A stretch of 64,000 bases of DNA from a virus: the IMG/VR virus record IMGVR_UViG_3300042922_000661, positions 31,174-95,173 of that record. One strand, 5' to 3'. This document shows positions 1-8,760 of this stretch, piece after piece. The position numbers and the translations under genes were made by a program. The notes under the pieces were generated by a model. It ran no database searches. It saw nothing but the letters and a program-made list of their open reading frames with translations, and was not told the origin of the DNA. The first letter of the stretch is position 1. The number at the start of each line of letters is the position of its first letter.

Positions 1-558
1 CAGCTTGACCATATCCTTCATGCAGAATTTACCGCGGGCGCACCAGACCAGTGCGCCATGGTCTTCTGCCATCTGGCGCAGCACGCCGGACGGCTTCTCG
101 CCCATATTCAGGTGATAGGTCATCGCTTTGCGGAAAGCGTCAGCCTCAATCGTCATTGGACCGGCAAACTCTGTCATCACGTCGCCTGGCTGGCGATCGG
201 CATACAGACGCACGCGGGCTGAAGGAGTTTTGAGGCGCTTTAAATCTGCTGATACGGCGATGATGCGCACTACGTCACCGCTGGCGGGCGCGGACGTCAC
301 GAAAAACGTCTCTTTGTACGCGCCGCGCTGCCCGGTCGGATCGCCCAACTCAGCCACCAGCGTAGCGCCGTGGCGTGCGCCCATTTCATCCACCAGCTTT
401 CCTGCTGGATCGTGTACCTCAAGCACCAGCAGCGGCGCAGTCAGGGAAGTCTTCTCAATGTAGAGTGCCGACGTTACCCAGCTACGCGGCATTTCCCCGC
501 CGTTGATGGTCACGGATTGCAGAAAGTACTGCATGGCTGTTTTTTGCTGATCAGCCAT
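1..558 (-). CDS. Putative baseplate/tail hub protein (3' end outside window)
   Basis: Leftward reading frame that starts with ATG at 558 and runs off the window edge; at least 186 residues (begins MADQQKTAMQYFLQ). It overlaps the stop of the gene before it as TGATG, so the two are translationally coupled. Around residues 160-185 a segment ending in GALVWCARGKFCMKD resembles the short domain of myovirus baseplate hub and late-control-D-like proteins, in which a helix (VLRQMAEDHGA) precedes a strand with W and K. The call rests on that resemblance and on the position at the end of a six-gene tail cluster. It could be another tail protein. Confidence 0.5.
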   Translation of the reverse strand, partial: MADQQKTAMQYFLQSVTINGGEMPRSWVTSALYIEKTSLTAPLLVLEVHDPAGKLVDEMGARHGATLVAELGDPTGQRGAYKETFFVTSAPASGDVVRIIAVSADLKRLKTPSARVRLYADRQPGDVMTEFAGPMTIEADAFRKAMTYHLNMGEKPSGVLRQMAEDHGALVWCARGKFCMKDMVKL

Positions 559-1331
559 CAGTTGCCCTCCGGTGCCAGCTGGGTGTCATGACGGACGCTG
601 CGGGCTGTGACCTCATGCGCGGTCAGCACATCCACCATGACGATCATGGACGCCTGACAGGCGTAAATGCGCTCCTGTGTGAACGGCGGCGACATATCGC
701 TGAACATGATGGATTTAGCATCCTGAATGCTGCAGTTGATCTCAACAGGCCAGCGAACCAGCTTTTCATGTGCAATGAAGTTGGTTGCGAGGCGGGATCG
801 GAAGTTCGCGGCCAGCGTGTTGCACATCAGCGACAGCGTATCCTTGTCGCTGGCCAGCAGCGTGATTGAGTAGTTAAGCGAGGCCTGTGTGGCTTCAATC
901 TCCGCCAGTGGCATATTGTCCTGCGACTGGTCGGTAAAGCTGCCGTACCGGTGGCGGTCAATCTCCTGATCGTTGTTGTCGTAGGTGATATCAAACCCAC
1001 GCGACAGGTTAATCAGCGGCAGGGCATCACGGTTCAGCTCCGGCATGTCCGACGCCTTCACGCTGCGGCGTCCGGCGCCCGCCTGGCGCACGGCGCGCAG
1101 AAACTCCATGACGTCATCAAATTTGCCGACGAAAACCCGATCTTCCGGTTTTCGCGCCAGGAATGAGGCGTAGCGCTGCTCATGCTGGCGCGGTTCCTCC
1201 TTTACGGCGCTGCTGAATACGTCATTCAGCGCCGTTGCTACGGCGGCATCGGCGGCGGTAAAGCCCGTACTCTCCACCTTGCCGGTACGTGTAGTCTTCC
1301 ATTCGCGGGTACGAGCAAGCAGCTGTTTCAT
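558..1331 (-). CDS. Phage structural protein, tail cluster
   Basis: A 257-residue soluble protein without signal peptide or membrane segment. The C-terminal half alternates strand-like hydrophobic patches (LNYSITLLA, VEINCSIQDAKS, ACQASMIVMVDVL), as in tail-terminator or sheath-connector proteins of myoviruses, but I do not recognise the family. The start overlaps the stop of the upstream gene by 4 bases (ATGA) and the stop overlaps the next start by one base, so it belongs to a tight leftward operon. Tail completion or baseplate role is inferred from context only. Confidence 0.55.
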   Translation of the reverse strand: MKQLLARTREWKTTRTGKVESTGFTAADAAVATALNDVFSSAVKEEPRQHEQRYASFLARKPEDRVFVGKFDDVMEFLRAVRQAGAGRRSVKASDMPELNRDALPLINLSRGFDITYDNNDQEIDRHRYGSFTDQSQDNMPLAEIEATQASLNYSITLLASDKDTLSLMCNTLAANFRSRLATNFIAHEKLVRWPVEINCSIQDAKSIMFSDMSPPFTQERIYACQASMIVMVDVLTAHEVTARSVRHDTQLAPEGN

Positions 1332-2089
1332 TCGATTCGTCCGTTGCTGGTGGTGTCAAAGTTGCGGGCAGGAATGCAGTAGTAAAGCGATCCGACGTTC
1401 TGCGTACCGAAGCCGTAAATGCGGTGGACGTACCACCAGCGACGCGCCAGATTGCCGCTGGCCATCTCTTCATTCCACTCAAGGATTGAGCCAACCGGCA
1501 CACCTTCAGCGGCAATACGCAAAATCAGCACGTCGTCGGTCAGCCCGTCCTGTTCGCTATCGGCATCGAGCACCTGGAAGCTCTCGCGCTCGTCCGGACA
1601 ATCCAGCACCGTGACAATGACCGGTTCGGCATCTTCATAGCTCAGGTGGCGCTGGTTATTGTTCAGCTCGGTAAACGACGGCTGTTCAAAACCGGTTTCG
1701 TCGTCAACCTCGCCCACATCGTGCATATCTGGCAGGTACAGCAGCGCCTGAAACGCGCTGAAATCGCTCTCTATCGCCTTAATCCAGTCACGGCGGACCA
1801 TGTTGTTAAATGGGGCGTGACCTTTGTAGCGCGGCTTCAGCGCCGTGCTCTGTTCGCGTGCGGCAAGTGTCTCCGGTAGCGGGGCGCTCAGCGGGTCATA
1901 ATCCTCACGGCTACCGCCGTCAGCGTCATCGGGTGGCGTGGCGGCGGACGTCGGGGCTGTGTCCAGATCGATAACCGCGTTGCTGCTGTCCGGCATATCT
2001 GCGGCGGGAGTGTGTTGCTCAGTTTCACTGCTGGTGGCCTCGTTGATCGTGGGGGGATTGTCAGCCAGAAATTCGTCGTAGCGTCCCAT
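1328..2089 (-). CDS. Phage structural protein with acidic, disordered N-terminus
   Basis: 253 residues. The first 90 are rich in D, E, S, T, P and A and probably disordered; the rest is folded, with aromatic-rich strands near residues 205-245 (ARRWWYVHRIYGFG). It sits between a SWIM-containing protein and another tail gene in the operon, sharing one base with the upstream stop (TAATG) and 4 bases with the next start. The architecture, a flexible leader plus a small beta domain, is common among phage neck and baseplate components. I do not recognise the family. Confidence 0.55.
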   Translation of the reverse strand: MGRYDEFLADNPPTINEATSSETEQHTPAADMPDSSNAVIDLDTAPTSAATPPDDADGGSREDYDPLSAPLPETLAAREQSTALKPRYKGHAPFNNMVRRDWIKAIESDFSAFQALLYLPDMHDVGEVDDETGFEQPSFTELNNNQRHLSYEDAEPVIVTVLDCPDERESFQVLDADSEQDGLTDDVLILRIAAEGVPVGSILEWNEEMASGNLARRWWYVHRIYGFGTQNVGSLYYCIPARNFDTTSNGRIE

Positions 2090-3306
2090 TACTGATTACC
2101 TGCTTTTGTCTGGTTCTTTGCGTATTCAATGAACATCTTTTCAGCCTGGGCGCGGGGTGTGCCGCTCAGCACCAAGACATCAATGAACGTCTGGCGCTGG
2201 ATCTTCGCCTGGTCGGCCAGCTGCTGACGCAGAAGGGCATTTTTAGCCTTTTCGTCCACCAGCTCGGCCTGCTTCTTAGCTGCACGGGCGCGCTCAGCTG
2301 CCGTCACCTTTTTGGCGCGTGTCAGTTGGCCGCGCAGTTTGTCGATCCGCCCGTCGTCGTTATCCAGCCGCTTAGCCAGCGCACCCATGCGCTTCTGATA
2401 CTTCTCATGCTCACGCTTAACGGCCGCGGCATTGGTCTGCGAACTGCGGTTACGGTTGAACTTAGCCTTGTCGGCGTCGGTGAAGTGCTCAGTGGTTTTG
2501 CGCGGATCGTCGCCATAGGCGTTGTTACCGGCGCTTTTGTGCAGTGCCTGGCCTATGCGCACCTGCCATGAGGCCGATTGCAGGCGAGTGAATGCATGAA
2601 TGACGTGCTTACAGGCGACGCCTTTCAGGTTCGGGTTTTTTTCTTTCGGGTAGGCATACTCTTTTGGCGGGGCAAGGGCAAAGTTGCCAGCTGTTGCAAT
2701 GTAGCGATACCAGTACTGGTGACGGCCACAATCGCAATCAAAAGAGACGCGGCCTGCGCAGAGGCGCTTAGCAACTTTGGCTGCGCTGTCTTTGGCATCG
2801 GTAACTTCCTCGATCAGCTGATCCCACTCTTCAAATCGGAATTTCACGCGGTGATGTTTATCCAGCGACACAGAGGACGCTTCCACACTCACCGTCAACA
2901 CGTTGTGTTTGAGCGTGGTGGGCGTGGCGCGCTTAATGCCAGATCCATCGTCTACGCGGTTGTTGGCGCGTTTAATGTCAATCTGCTGACTACTGGCCAC
3001 CAGCTGCGCATACGTGATACCTGCCTGGGAGGAATTGAATTGCTGACGTGCGCCGGCGCGGTTCGCCTCAAACCCTTTCAAATCCTCTTTCGTGTAGAAC
3101 GTGCCGGACTTCTTTTTGCCCAGGGCAATGATGTCGTCCAGCGCCTTGTTCTTCAGAGTCAGCGGATTGAGCGTGCGCCGCGCTATGCGCCGGGATTTAC
3201 GGCGGTCTTTATCGATCTGGTCGAATACGCGGGAGAACTCTTTGGAAGAAAGCCCCCTGGTTGAGTAGCGCCCCGATTCGGTGCGGGTAAACGGAGTATC
3301 AGCCAC
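2089..3306 (-). CDS. Tail-cluster protein with SWIM-type zinc-binding motif
   Basis: 405 residues. Residues 1-80 are basic. Around residues 200-250 lies FDCDCGRHQYW followed about 35 residues later by GVACKHVIHAF, which fits the CxCx(n)CxH pattern of SWIM zinc fingers. Residues 285-370 are a K/R/A-rich predicted coiled coil. SWIM domains bind DNA or proteins and are unusual in a virion-gene cluster. The gene overlaps both neighbours, so it is co-translated with tail genes. It may be a chaperone, tape-measure-like or DNA-ejection protein; the function is unknown. Confidence 0.6.
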   Translation of the reverse strand: MADTPFTRTESGRYSTRGLSSKEFSRVFDQIDKDRRKSRRIARRTLNPLTLKNKALDDIIALGKKKSGTFYTKEDLKGFEANRAGARQQFNSSQAGITYAQLVASSQQIDIKRANNRVDDGSGIKRATPTTLKHNVLTVSVEASSVSLDKHHRVKFRFEEWDQLIEEVTDAKDSAAKVAKRLCAGRVSFDCDCGRHQYWYRYIATAGNFALAPPKEYAYPKEKNPNLKGVACKHVIHAFTRLQSASWQVRIGQALHKSAGNNAYGDDPRKTTEHFTDADKAKFNRNRSSQTNAAAVKREHEKYQKRMGALAKRLDNDDGRIDKLRGQLTRAKKVTAAERARAAKKQAELVDEKAKNALLRQQLADQAKIQRQTFIDVLVLSGTPRAQAEKMFIEYAKNQTKAGNQ

Positions 3307-3631
3307 TGATCAGCTCCGGCTTTCCGCCAGCGAAGTCGCGTATGCGCCCGCGTATCCACGCCATATCCGGCAGGGAAAGCGTCTGGCCAGCTGGCAGCGG
3401 CTCCATTTCTGACTCTATTCCACACAACAGGCGGAATACCCAGCGCAGGTCTGCGTTTCCTTCATAGGCGCGGTATGCCGCCAGGTCAGCACGGAATATC
3501 TCGTCAAGGCGGATGGTGTAGTCGCTATTATCTTCGTGAAATGCGGCAGAGCGTTTGATCACTTCCTGGTGGAAGAGACTGCGCAGCACTACGTCACTGA
3601 TGGAACGATCGTCGAGGCGGTTATAACTCAC
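3299..3631 (-). CDS. gp53-like baseplate wedge protein (LysM-like fold)
   Basis: 110 residues. The stretch from about residue 50 to 100 follows the pattern of T4 gp53-like and LysM-like baseplate proteins: a tyrosine-containing YRAYEGNADLRWVFRLLCGI block (an equivalent of YkvYGdadLwWviaLaNgi), then L-P-A-G-Q-T-L-S-L-P-D, the usual LPaGqtLriP turn. This family links tail tube or wedge components in contractile tails. The start overlaps the upstream gene by 4 bases and the stop overlaps the next gene by 8. Family assignment is by recalled sequence pattern. Confidence 0.6.
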   Translation of the reverse strand: MSYNRLDDRSISDVVLRSLFHQEVIKRSAAFHEDNSDYTIRLDEIFRADLAAYRAYEGNADLRWVFRLLCGIESEMEPLPAGQTLSLPDMAWIRGRIRDFAGGKPELISG

Positions 3632-4281
3632 AGAATGCGTTCCTCGTCGCTGATGCGCTTTCCTGCCAGCGACTCCGGCACGTCCTCAACCGCTTTGAAC
3701 TTCTCATAGCCGATGATGCGTTTAAGGGAGTCCATAACGGACGGCTTCGCCTCAGCGGTCGCTGCTGTCATGGCATTGATGTAGTCCGCTGACGCCACGT
3801 TGTTGTAGCCCACAGCAAAACAGCACAAGATGGTGAGCACCTGCTCCGGGCGAATCTCGCGCCAGTTGATCCTGTAGACCTCTTCGCCGCTGGCGTTGTA
3901 TTCCACTTCAACAATGGTGTCGGGCAGTTCAAATGAACCTTTGTTCTCCACTGGCAGAGCAATATTGTCCTGCAGTAAGAGCTCGTTGTATCGCTCGATG
4001 CCGGTGATCACCGCTGCGCGTCCGTCACTTCCCCGCGTTTTGAGTGACACATGGTTGCCACCCACAGCATTTGCCACCTTGCCGGTGGCTTCATCCACCA
4101 GCACTTTAAAGCCCTGCTTACGCAGCGCTTCAACGTAGGGGGTAAGTTTGACCAGCTGCGCACGCATGCCTTTTGGCAGCTTCTGCGCTTTTGACATAAC
4201 GAGCGTGTGCTCTTCGTAAATGGCAGTGATCGCCATTGGCTGGTTGGTCGAAAGACTGATTACTGCAATTTTCTGTTTCAC
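3628..4281 (-). CDS. Conserved phage protein heading the tail operon
   Basis: 217 residues, first gene of the leftward tail operon that continues to position 1. The N-terminus (KIAVISLSTNQPMAITAIYEE) and the block FKVLVDEATGKVAN look like a small alpha/beta fold, but I cannot name the family. The nearest recognisable upstream signal is a hairpin at 4306-4322. An internal frame overlap with the next gene (4 bases) supports co-translation. Maturation or chaperone function would be a guess. Confidence 0.5.
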   Translation of the reverse strand: MKQKIAVISLSTNQPMAITAIYEEHTLVMSKAQKLPKGMRAQLVKLTPYVEALRKQGFKVLVDEATGKVANAVGGNHVSLKTRGSDGRAAVITGIERYNELLLQDNIALPVENKGSFELPDTIVEVEYNASGEEVYRINWREIRPEQVLTILCCFAVGYNNVASADYINAMTAATAEAKPSVMDSLKRIIGYEKFKAVEDVPESLAGKRISDEERIL

Positions 4282-4305
4282 GTCTGTACCCCTGAAAAGA
4301 CGAAA

Positions 4306-4322
4306 GGCCGCTAATAGCGGCC
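4306..4322 (-). terminator. GGCCGC hairpin, weak terminator
   Basis: GGCCGC-TAATA-GCGGCC stem-loop. Read leftward it is followed by TTTCGTCTTTTC, a broken U tract, so it may end the transcript of the HEPN gene at 4467-5333. It lies only 25 bases before the start of the tail operon. Confidence 0.45.
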
Positions 4323-4466
4323 TCTCTGGCTTTTAACGTTCCCAACCGCGCGTTGCAGATTAGGTAAGTTGTCAAAAATTCCATCAGGGAACCGCTAACA
4401 GCTTGGGGCGACTGTAAGCGGTTTGTACTTTACGAAGTTAGTGTCAATCACTCTTTTAGAATTTTT

Positions 4467-5333
4467 TTAAAAGCCAACTTCCTGCTCTTGTTGAGTCTTC
4501 TCAGCATTGATTTGGTCTACTTTACTACTCACTTTATCAAGCCAGTTGAAAAGCTCACCAACATACTGTTTTATTGCTTCTATGTATTCGTTAATCAAAG
4601 ACTCAGTAATTTTTATTTCCTTCCCATCTTTATCACGACCATTTCTATGAGCCACGTGATGTCTTAAGGCCATGGCTTTATTAATTTTTTTATTTACATC
4701 GTGAGGTATATTAAGTATATGCACGTTATGCACACCTAATATTTTAGCATAGTAAGTATTTACTTTTGGTATATTGTGATACAGCATTTCCGTTAATTGA
4801 TAGTGGATTTTTTCATCTATAAAATCAGTAGAATTTTTTCTTAAAACTTCATTCAGCGTGAATTTTTGAGTAGCCAGTTCATCTATTCCATTAATCGCAT
4901 TTTTCCTAAAGAAATCATCGGATAGAGTGACGTTTTTTAACATATCACCCAAACAAGATTCCATGAGGGTTACTGCATAAGAGAAACGCATCTTTAGGGC
5001 TATATCTATCAGGGTAGGATCTGAAGGTACAGGAAGGCTAAGTAGTTTATCTAGCTGATACTTGAATTCATAATAAAATTCGCTGAAATCATTTTCTTTT
5101 GACCAAACTATGTCATCTTCATAGAAATAACTAGCCTCATCAATATATAACTCTTCGTCTATCTCACCTTGCTCCATTTTTTTGTCATATAGCTCAGCAC
5201 ACTCCGCCCATTCATCAGAATCTTCTAATACTCCTTCAGCTAAATGTGCTTCAATCCAATTTCTTTTTTGTGTTTCTTCTAAATGGTCCATTATTCGATC
5301 TTTCGTTGCACCCATTAAACTATCCTTATCCAA
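4467..5333 (-). CDS. HEPN-domain protein, possible RNase effector
   Basis: 288 residues, mostly alpha-helical and acidic in the first 100 residues. Residues 224-229 read R-H-H-V-A-H, followed by R-N-G: the RX4H signature of HEPN ribonucleases placed in a C-terminal helix, as in RiboL-PSP/MAE-type HEPN proteins used in abortive infection and toxin systems. The gene is clearly more AT-rich than its neighbours, contains no Chi octamer and stands alone between tail genes and ref, which points to horizontal acquisition. No adjacent MNT nucleotidyltransferase partner is visible. Catalysis is inferred from the motif only. Confidence 0.6.
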   Translation of the reverse strand: MDKDSLMGATKDRIMDHLEETQKRNWIEAHLAEGVLEDSDEWAECAELYDKKMEQGEIDEELYIDEASYFYEDDIVWSKENDFSEFYYEFKYQLDKLLSLPVPSDPTLIDIALKMRFSYAVTLMESCLGDMLKNVTLSDDFFRKNAINGIDELATQKFTLNEVLRKNSTDFIDEKIHYQLTEMLYHNIPKVNTYYAKILGVHNVHILNIPHDVNKKINKAMALRHHVAHRNGRDKDGKEIKITESLINEYIEAIKQYVGELFNWLDKVSSKVDQINAEKTQQEQEVGF

Positions 5334-5438
5334 TTATAAAGCCGCATTAGAGCAGTCTATGTAGCTACGACAATATTTAAACATTTGAGTTTTTCTTAAC
5401 ATTACTTTAAGTGATATCACCATAAAGGTCATCGGGAT

Positions 5439-6101
5439 TTAGCTAATGATCTCACTCAATCGAGTGATTCCTGCCAGTACATAGGCTTTAGCCATCAATT
5501 CCCTTTCCGTGCCGTTGTGCTTACTGAACTCTGACTTACCGCCAGTAATGCCGTCTGCATGCACCGGCACCAGCCAAGGGAACTCTGCCCGGATTGCTGC
5601 CGGTGCAGCATGCTGGTGGTGATTATTGCAAAGGGGGATTTGTAGCAAGTGTGCGCCGGGTTTGGTTCTGCCCTCGATGTGATGAAGGCTGATAATCGGT
5701 GATTCCTTTCCGTGTTGTAGGCAGGCAATGCAGGGGAGTTTACCCAAAGCATCCATAACCACTCGTTCCGCTGCGGTCGGTGTGCGTCCTTTAAGGCCTC
5801 TACTGGACGCGCTGACACGTGTTTGCCGCTTCGTTGCTGCTGGTGTGGGCTTTTTCTCTTTCAGACGTTCAGAAGCGCTCACAGCGCGTTTTACTGCTTT
5901 CAGCTTTTGCTCTGCTTTCCACTCCGGGGAGTTGCGGCGCTCAATTTGCCTCGCAAGCATTCTGCTGTTGCTGGCCTGCTGCTTCTCATACTGCTGCTGC
6001 CTATATTCTGGATCTGCCAGTTTGGTTGCGTGCCGCTCGCGCTGGCGCTGTTGCGCTCTGGACTGTTTTTCCCGTGCTACCTGATAATTTGCGGTTTCCA
6101 T
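5439..6101 (-). CDS. ref: Ref, RecA-dependent HNH-type nuclease
   Basis: 220 residues. P1 Ref is a RecA-directed endonuclease that cuts displacement loops and stimulates recombination. Residues 1-115 are a basic, low-complexity tail for DNA binding; the globular part has C124-x2-C127, then H140-H141 followed by EGRTKPGAH, and C158 with H161-H162, matching the zinc-loop HNH-like core I recall for Ref. It is somewhat longer than the P1 protein (about 186 residues). The start at 6101 lies just downstream of two overlapping TCTAA-core sites (6111-6134), consistent with repression by a C1-like protein as in P1. Confidence 0.88.
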   Translation of the reverse strand: METANYQVAREKQSRAQQRQRERHATKLADPEYRQQQYEKQQASNSRMLARQIERRNSPEWKAEQKLKAVKRAVSASERLKEKKPTPAATKRQTRVSASSRGLKGRTPTAAERVVMDALGKLPCIACLQHGKESPIISLHHIEGRTKPGAHLLQIPLCNNHHQHAAPAAIRAEFPWLVPVHADGITGGKSEFSKHNGTERELMAKAYVLAGITRLSEIIS

Positions 6102-6110
6102 GATTTAACC

Positions 6111-6134
6111 AAATCTAAAATATTTTTTAGATTG
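6111..6134. promoter_or_regulatory. Paired inverted C1-type operator candidate upstream of ref
   Basis: TCTAA at 6114-6118 on the plus strand and its inverse TTAGA at 6128-6132, each followed by an A/T-rich tract, form a 24-bp palindromic arrangement 10 bases upstream of the ref start. The core matches a set of similar sites across the window and the TCTAA of the P1 C1 operator as I remember it. Confidence 0.45.
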
Positions 6135-6204
6135 TTGATCACATCCGGTAATCAGTAAAGCACTATGAAATTGTCCACTGGTAATGGCTTATAGCTAATC
6201 TGCT

Positions 6205-6430
6205 CAAGGGGTTATCCACTTATCCACTGGATAGATCATATAAATCGATCCTATAGAGATCATATATAGATCAAATAAGATCACTGTTGCTACAACCCAA
6301 TGATTTTAATAGCAAATAATGCATTTTGCGTTGCTGGTTTCATGGTAAATGTTGTTGGTTTCATGGTAAATGTTGCTGGATTCATGGTGAATGTTGTTGG
6401 TTTCATGGTAGGGTGTTGCTGGTTTCATGG
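6205..6430 (+). other. oriR: oriR-type plasmid replication origin
   Basis: Two tandem DnaA boxes TTATCCACT overlap by one base at 6212-6228. They are followed by an AT-rich segment with five Dam sites (GATC at 6234, 6247, 6258, 6269, 6279, roughly 11 bp apart, facing the same side of the helix). Then come five direct iterons with a 21-bp period (16-bp core GTTGCTGGTTTCATGG) at 6330, 6351, 6372, 6393 and 6414. DnaA boxes, five GATC repeats and five incC iterons directly before repA reproduce the organisation of P1 oriR, although the iteron sequence is different. RepA should bind the iterons; the iterons also overlap the repA promoter region and so give autorepression. Confidence 0.88.
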
Positions 6431-6474
6431 CAGGACCCTAAATTACCCACATTGACCGAGAGAAGGCTCTTTCG

Positions 6475-7356
6475 ATGGAAAATGACGACGAAATCAAGAC
6501 GATAGGTGATGCTCTTGTATACAGCTCTGAGCAAGAAGAAAAAAGTTATACACTGACACCTACCTCTAATCGGACTGTCCAGCCGATCGCGTTGATGCGT
6601 TTGGGTGTATTTGTGCCTGCTGTTCGCAATAAGCCCCAGCGCGGTAATGCCGTTATCGATGCCTCCGCAGATTTCGGGCAGCTTGAAATCGCTAAAGCTG
6701 AGGGTTACACCAATATCATGATCAAGGGCAGCAGACTTGATATGAGCACTGATTTTAAGACATGGATTGGTGCTATCCGGGCGTTCAGCAAATATGGTGC
6801 TGATAGTAATCGCATTAAGTTACCATTTACCGAATTTGCGAAGCTATGCGGAATTGCCGTAGATGATATCAACCAGCGTTCGCGTGATCGCTTCTTCAAC
6901 TCCTTTCTAAGACTGGCCTCGCTTGTTATCTCGTTTAAAAACAAAGACGGCAGCAAGGTGACAATAACGCATCTGCTTAATAGCGCTCATTTTGACACTG
7001 AGAAGGACGTGATTACTTTGGAAGGGGATTCCCGACTATGGGAGCTTTATGCCTTCGATCACAAGGTATTACTGCAGTTAAAGGCTATCCAGGCACTGCC
7101 GCGTAAAGAGTCCGCCCAGGCGCTCTACGTCTACATCGAGAGCCTGCCTACTGGATTCCTTCAAGTGTCTCTGGAGCGCCTTCGTGATCGCCTCAACCTG
7201 AACTCCACTATCAGCACACAGAACAACGTCGTCCGTAAGGCCATGAAAGAGCTGGCTGACATTGGTTACTTGTCGTTTACGGAAGTTAAGAAGAATGGCG
7301 TGGTCTATTTCCAGATTCACTCACGTAAGCCTGACCTTCTGCCTAACAAAGAATAA
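6475..7356 (+). CDS. repA: RepA replication initiator, P1 RepA family
   Basis: 293 residues. Initiates plasmid replication by binding iterons at oriR. The opening segment NRTVQPIALMRLGVFVP and the following LEIAKAEGY...LDMSTDFKTWIGAIRAFSKYG closely match P1 RepA from memory (286 residues there). Two winged-helix domains are expected at about residues 60-160 and 165-280; ALPRKESAQALYVYIESLP is the conserved link. The ATG at 6475 follows an AGAGAAGG ribosome-binding site. It is flanked by iterons on both sides, as in P1 (incC before, incA after), which titrate RepA and handcuff origins to hold copy number low. Confidence 0.93.
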   Translation: MENDDEIKTIGDALVYSSEQEEKSYTLTPTSNRTVQPIALMRLGVFVPAVRNKPQRGNAVIDASADFGQLEIAKAEGYTNIMIKGSRLDMSTDFKTWIGAIRAFSKYGADSNRIKLPFTEFAKLCGIAVDDINQRSRDRFFNSFLRLASLVISFKNKDGSKVTITHLLNSAHFDTEKDVITLEGDSRLWELYAFDHKVLLQLKAIQALPRKESAQALYVYIESLPTGFLQVSLERLRDRLNLNSTISTQNNVVRKAMKELADIGYLSFTEVKKNGVVYFQIHSRKPDLLPNKE

Positions 7357-7358
7357 TC

Positions 7359-7831
7359 ATTGCTGGTTTCATGGCAGGTGTTGTTGGTTTCATGGCAGCA
7401 TTGCTGGAATACCGGCGATTAATGCTGGTGACTTGTGGTTTTAGAGTGTTTTTTGCTCGAAAGCCGCTTGTTACCATGAAACCAACAATATTTACTGTGA
7501 CATAGCCACCGAATTACCATGAAACCAGCAATGTCCCTAAGCACCTGACTAACTCACCATGAAACCAGCAACCGTCTTACTGCAGCGGCTATGTCAGTAA
7601 TAGTATGACGCTATGGCCGTGACTGAAGCAGGGGAAGGAGTATTGATGCCTCATGGTAAATGTTGCTGGTTTCATGGTTGGCGTTGCTGGTTTCATGATA
7701 AGCCCACCAACTGTGGCAGGTATTGAGCTTCATTCGAGGGGATAGGGGCTGTTTACCATGAATAGAGCAACGCCATAACAGGGTTTTTTGGCAACAATGA
7801 TTTAAGCAATATTAGCCATGAAACCAGCAAT
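7359..7831. repeat. incA-like iteron block, mixed orientation
   Basis: Copies of the origin iteron core continue after repA. Direct copies lie at about 7359, 7380, 7400 (degenerate), 7662 and 7683. Inverted copies (CCATGAAACCAGCAA form) lie at about 7474, 7517, 7557, 7756 (degenerate) and 7816. Spacing is 21 bp within direct pairs and about 40 bp between inverted ones. P1 incA is likewise a downstream array that controls copy number. No gene is supported between 7357 and 7934. Confidence 0.85.
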
Positions 7832-7934
7832 AAGCTGGCTTAATTATTCTGATAAAAATAGAGAGCTACTCCCAACAAAAAAGCCTCCGAAAAGACTTTT
7901 TTGTTAGCCGAGAAGAGCAAAAGCGCAGAAGCGA

Positions 7935-8735
7935 CTATCTTGACTTAAAGGGATATCCAAACGGCTGTAATCCAGGCCAAGCTCTACCAGATAGAGAAGG
8001 ATGATCTGACGGATGCTCATCGTCTACCGCATGGATATTTATAGGCTCAATACGGCTCGTCTCAGGATTCTGCACATTCAGCGTCAAGCTGATTTTTGTG
8101 AGGTCAGCACCTTTAGCAATAGCCAGAGTTAGCTGATGTTCCAACTGTGATACAAGCGAATCTTTGGCTGCCATGTTCTCAGTATTGGATGTTGGAACAT
8201 ACGCTGCGGCCATGCGTTCGGCTAGAGTTGGCACGTTTAAAATCTGCCACAGCTTATCAGTTCTCTTTGATCCATATGGTATACCTAGCATGCCGGGCAA
8301 ATGTGCTTGAACACCTCGTAACACTTGAGCTTGACGACGTAGGTCGTCTATATTCAAAAACTGTGTAGTGAAATGATATTCTTCTTTCGAGGTTGCACCT
8401 TCTTCATCCTCTTCGCCTCGTTCGCTGCTCGTTAGGATGGAATACAAAGTTTGTGTGCTTAAAGCGTCAGTGTCGGTAATTAGTAAATCTTCCGGACTGA
8501 TAGTTTTCATCGTGCCAATAGGTATACCGTTAAGATCACTTCCTGATGCAGCATTTAGGGACGCTTCTTCTTTAGAATCAGGTTTAGTAGCCGCATTGAT
8601 CACTACAGCCATCTCGTCCATAGAGCGCTCTGCAGCTCTTTTTACGATATCTTGCGCCTGCGGCGATGCCTCTGGGCCAAACAGGTCCAGAAGCGAATAC
8701 TCATCAGGTGCAAAGGCTTCAGATTCAAATGACAT
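7935..8735 (-). CDS. Hypothetical protein downstream of zeta-type toxin
   Basis: 266 residues, acidic, no membrane segment. Starts with ATG at 8735 after an AGGAG ribosome-binding site, 25 bases after the stop of the zeta-like gene, so the two form an operon. I see no known motif. A helical middle (LRRQAQVLRGVQAHLPGMLG) and a long disordered N-terminal third are visible. It occupies the place of a partner gene, but epsilon antitoxins are short helical proteins, so an antitoxin role is only a possibility. Confidence 0.55.
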   Translation of the reverse strand: MSFESEAFAPDEYSLLDLFGPEASPQAQDIVKRAAERSMDEMAVVINAATKPDSKEEASLNAASGSDLNGIPIGTMKTISPEDLLITDTDALSTQTLYSILTSSERGEEDEEGATSKEEYHFTTQFLNIDDLRRQAQVLRGVQAHLPGMLGIPYGSKRTDKLWQILNVPTLAERMAAAYVPTSNTENMAAKDSLVSQLEHQLTLAIAKGADLTKISLTLNVQNPETSRIEPINIHAVDDEHPSDHPSLSGRAWPGLQPFGYPFKSR

Positions 8736-8760
8736 ATAAACTCCTATAACTGGCTATTAA

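Noticed and set aside
2578-3264. 228-codon plus-strand frame
   Set aside because: Lies entirely opposite the SWIM-containing tail gene, has no ribosome-binding site and an odd composition; a shadow frame.
6330-6429. Regular 21-bp repeats as a CRISPR array
   Set aside because: Repeats are nearly contiguous with 5-bp spacers and precede repA; they are replication iterons.
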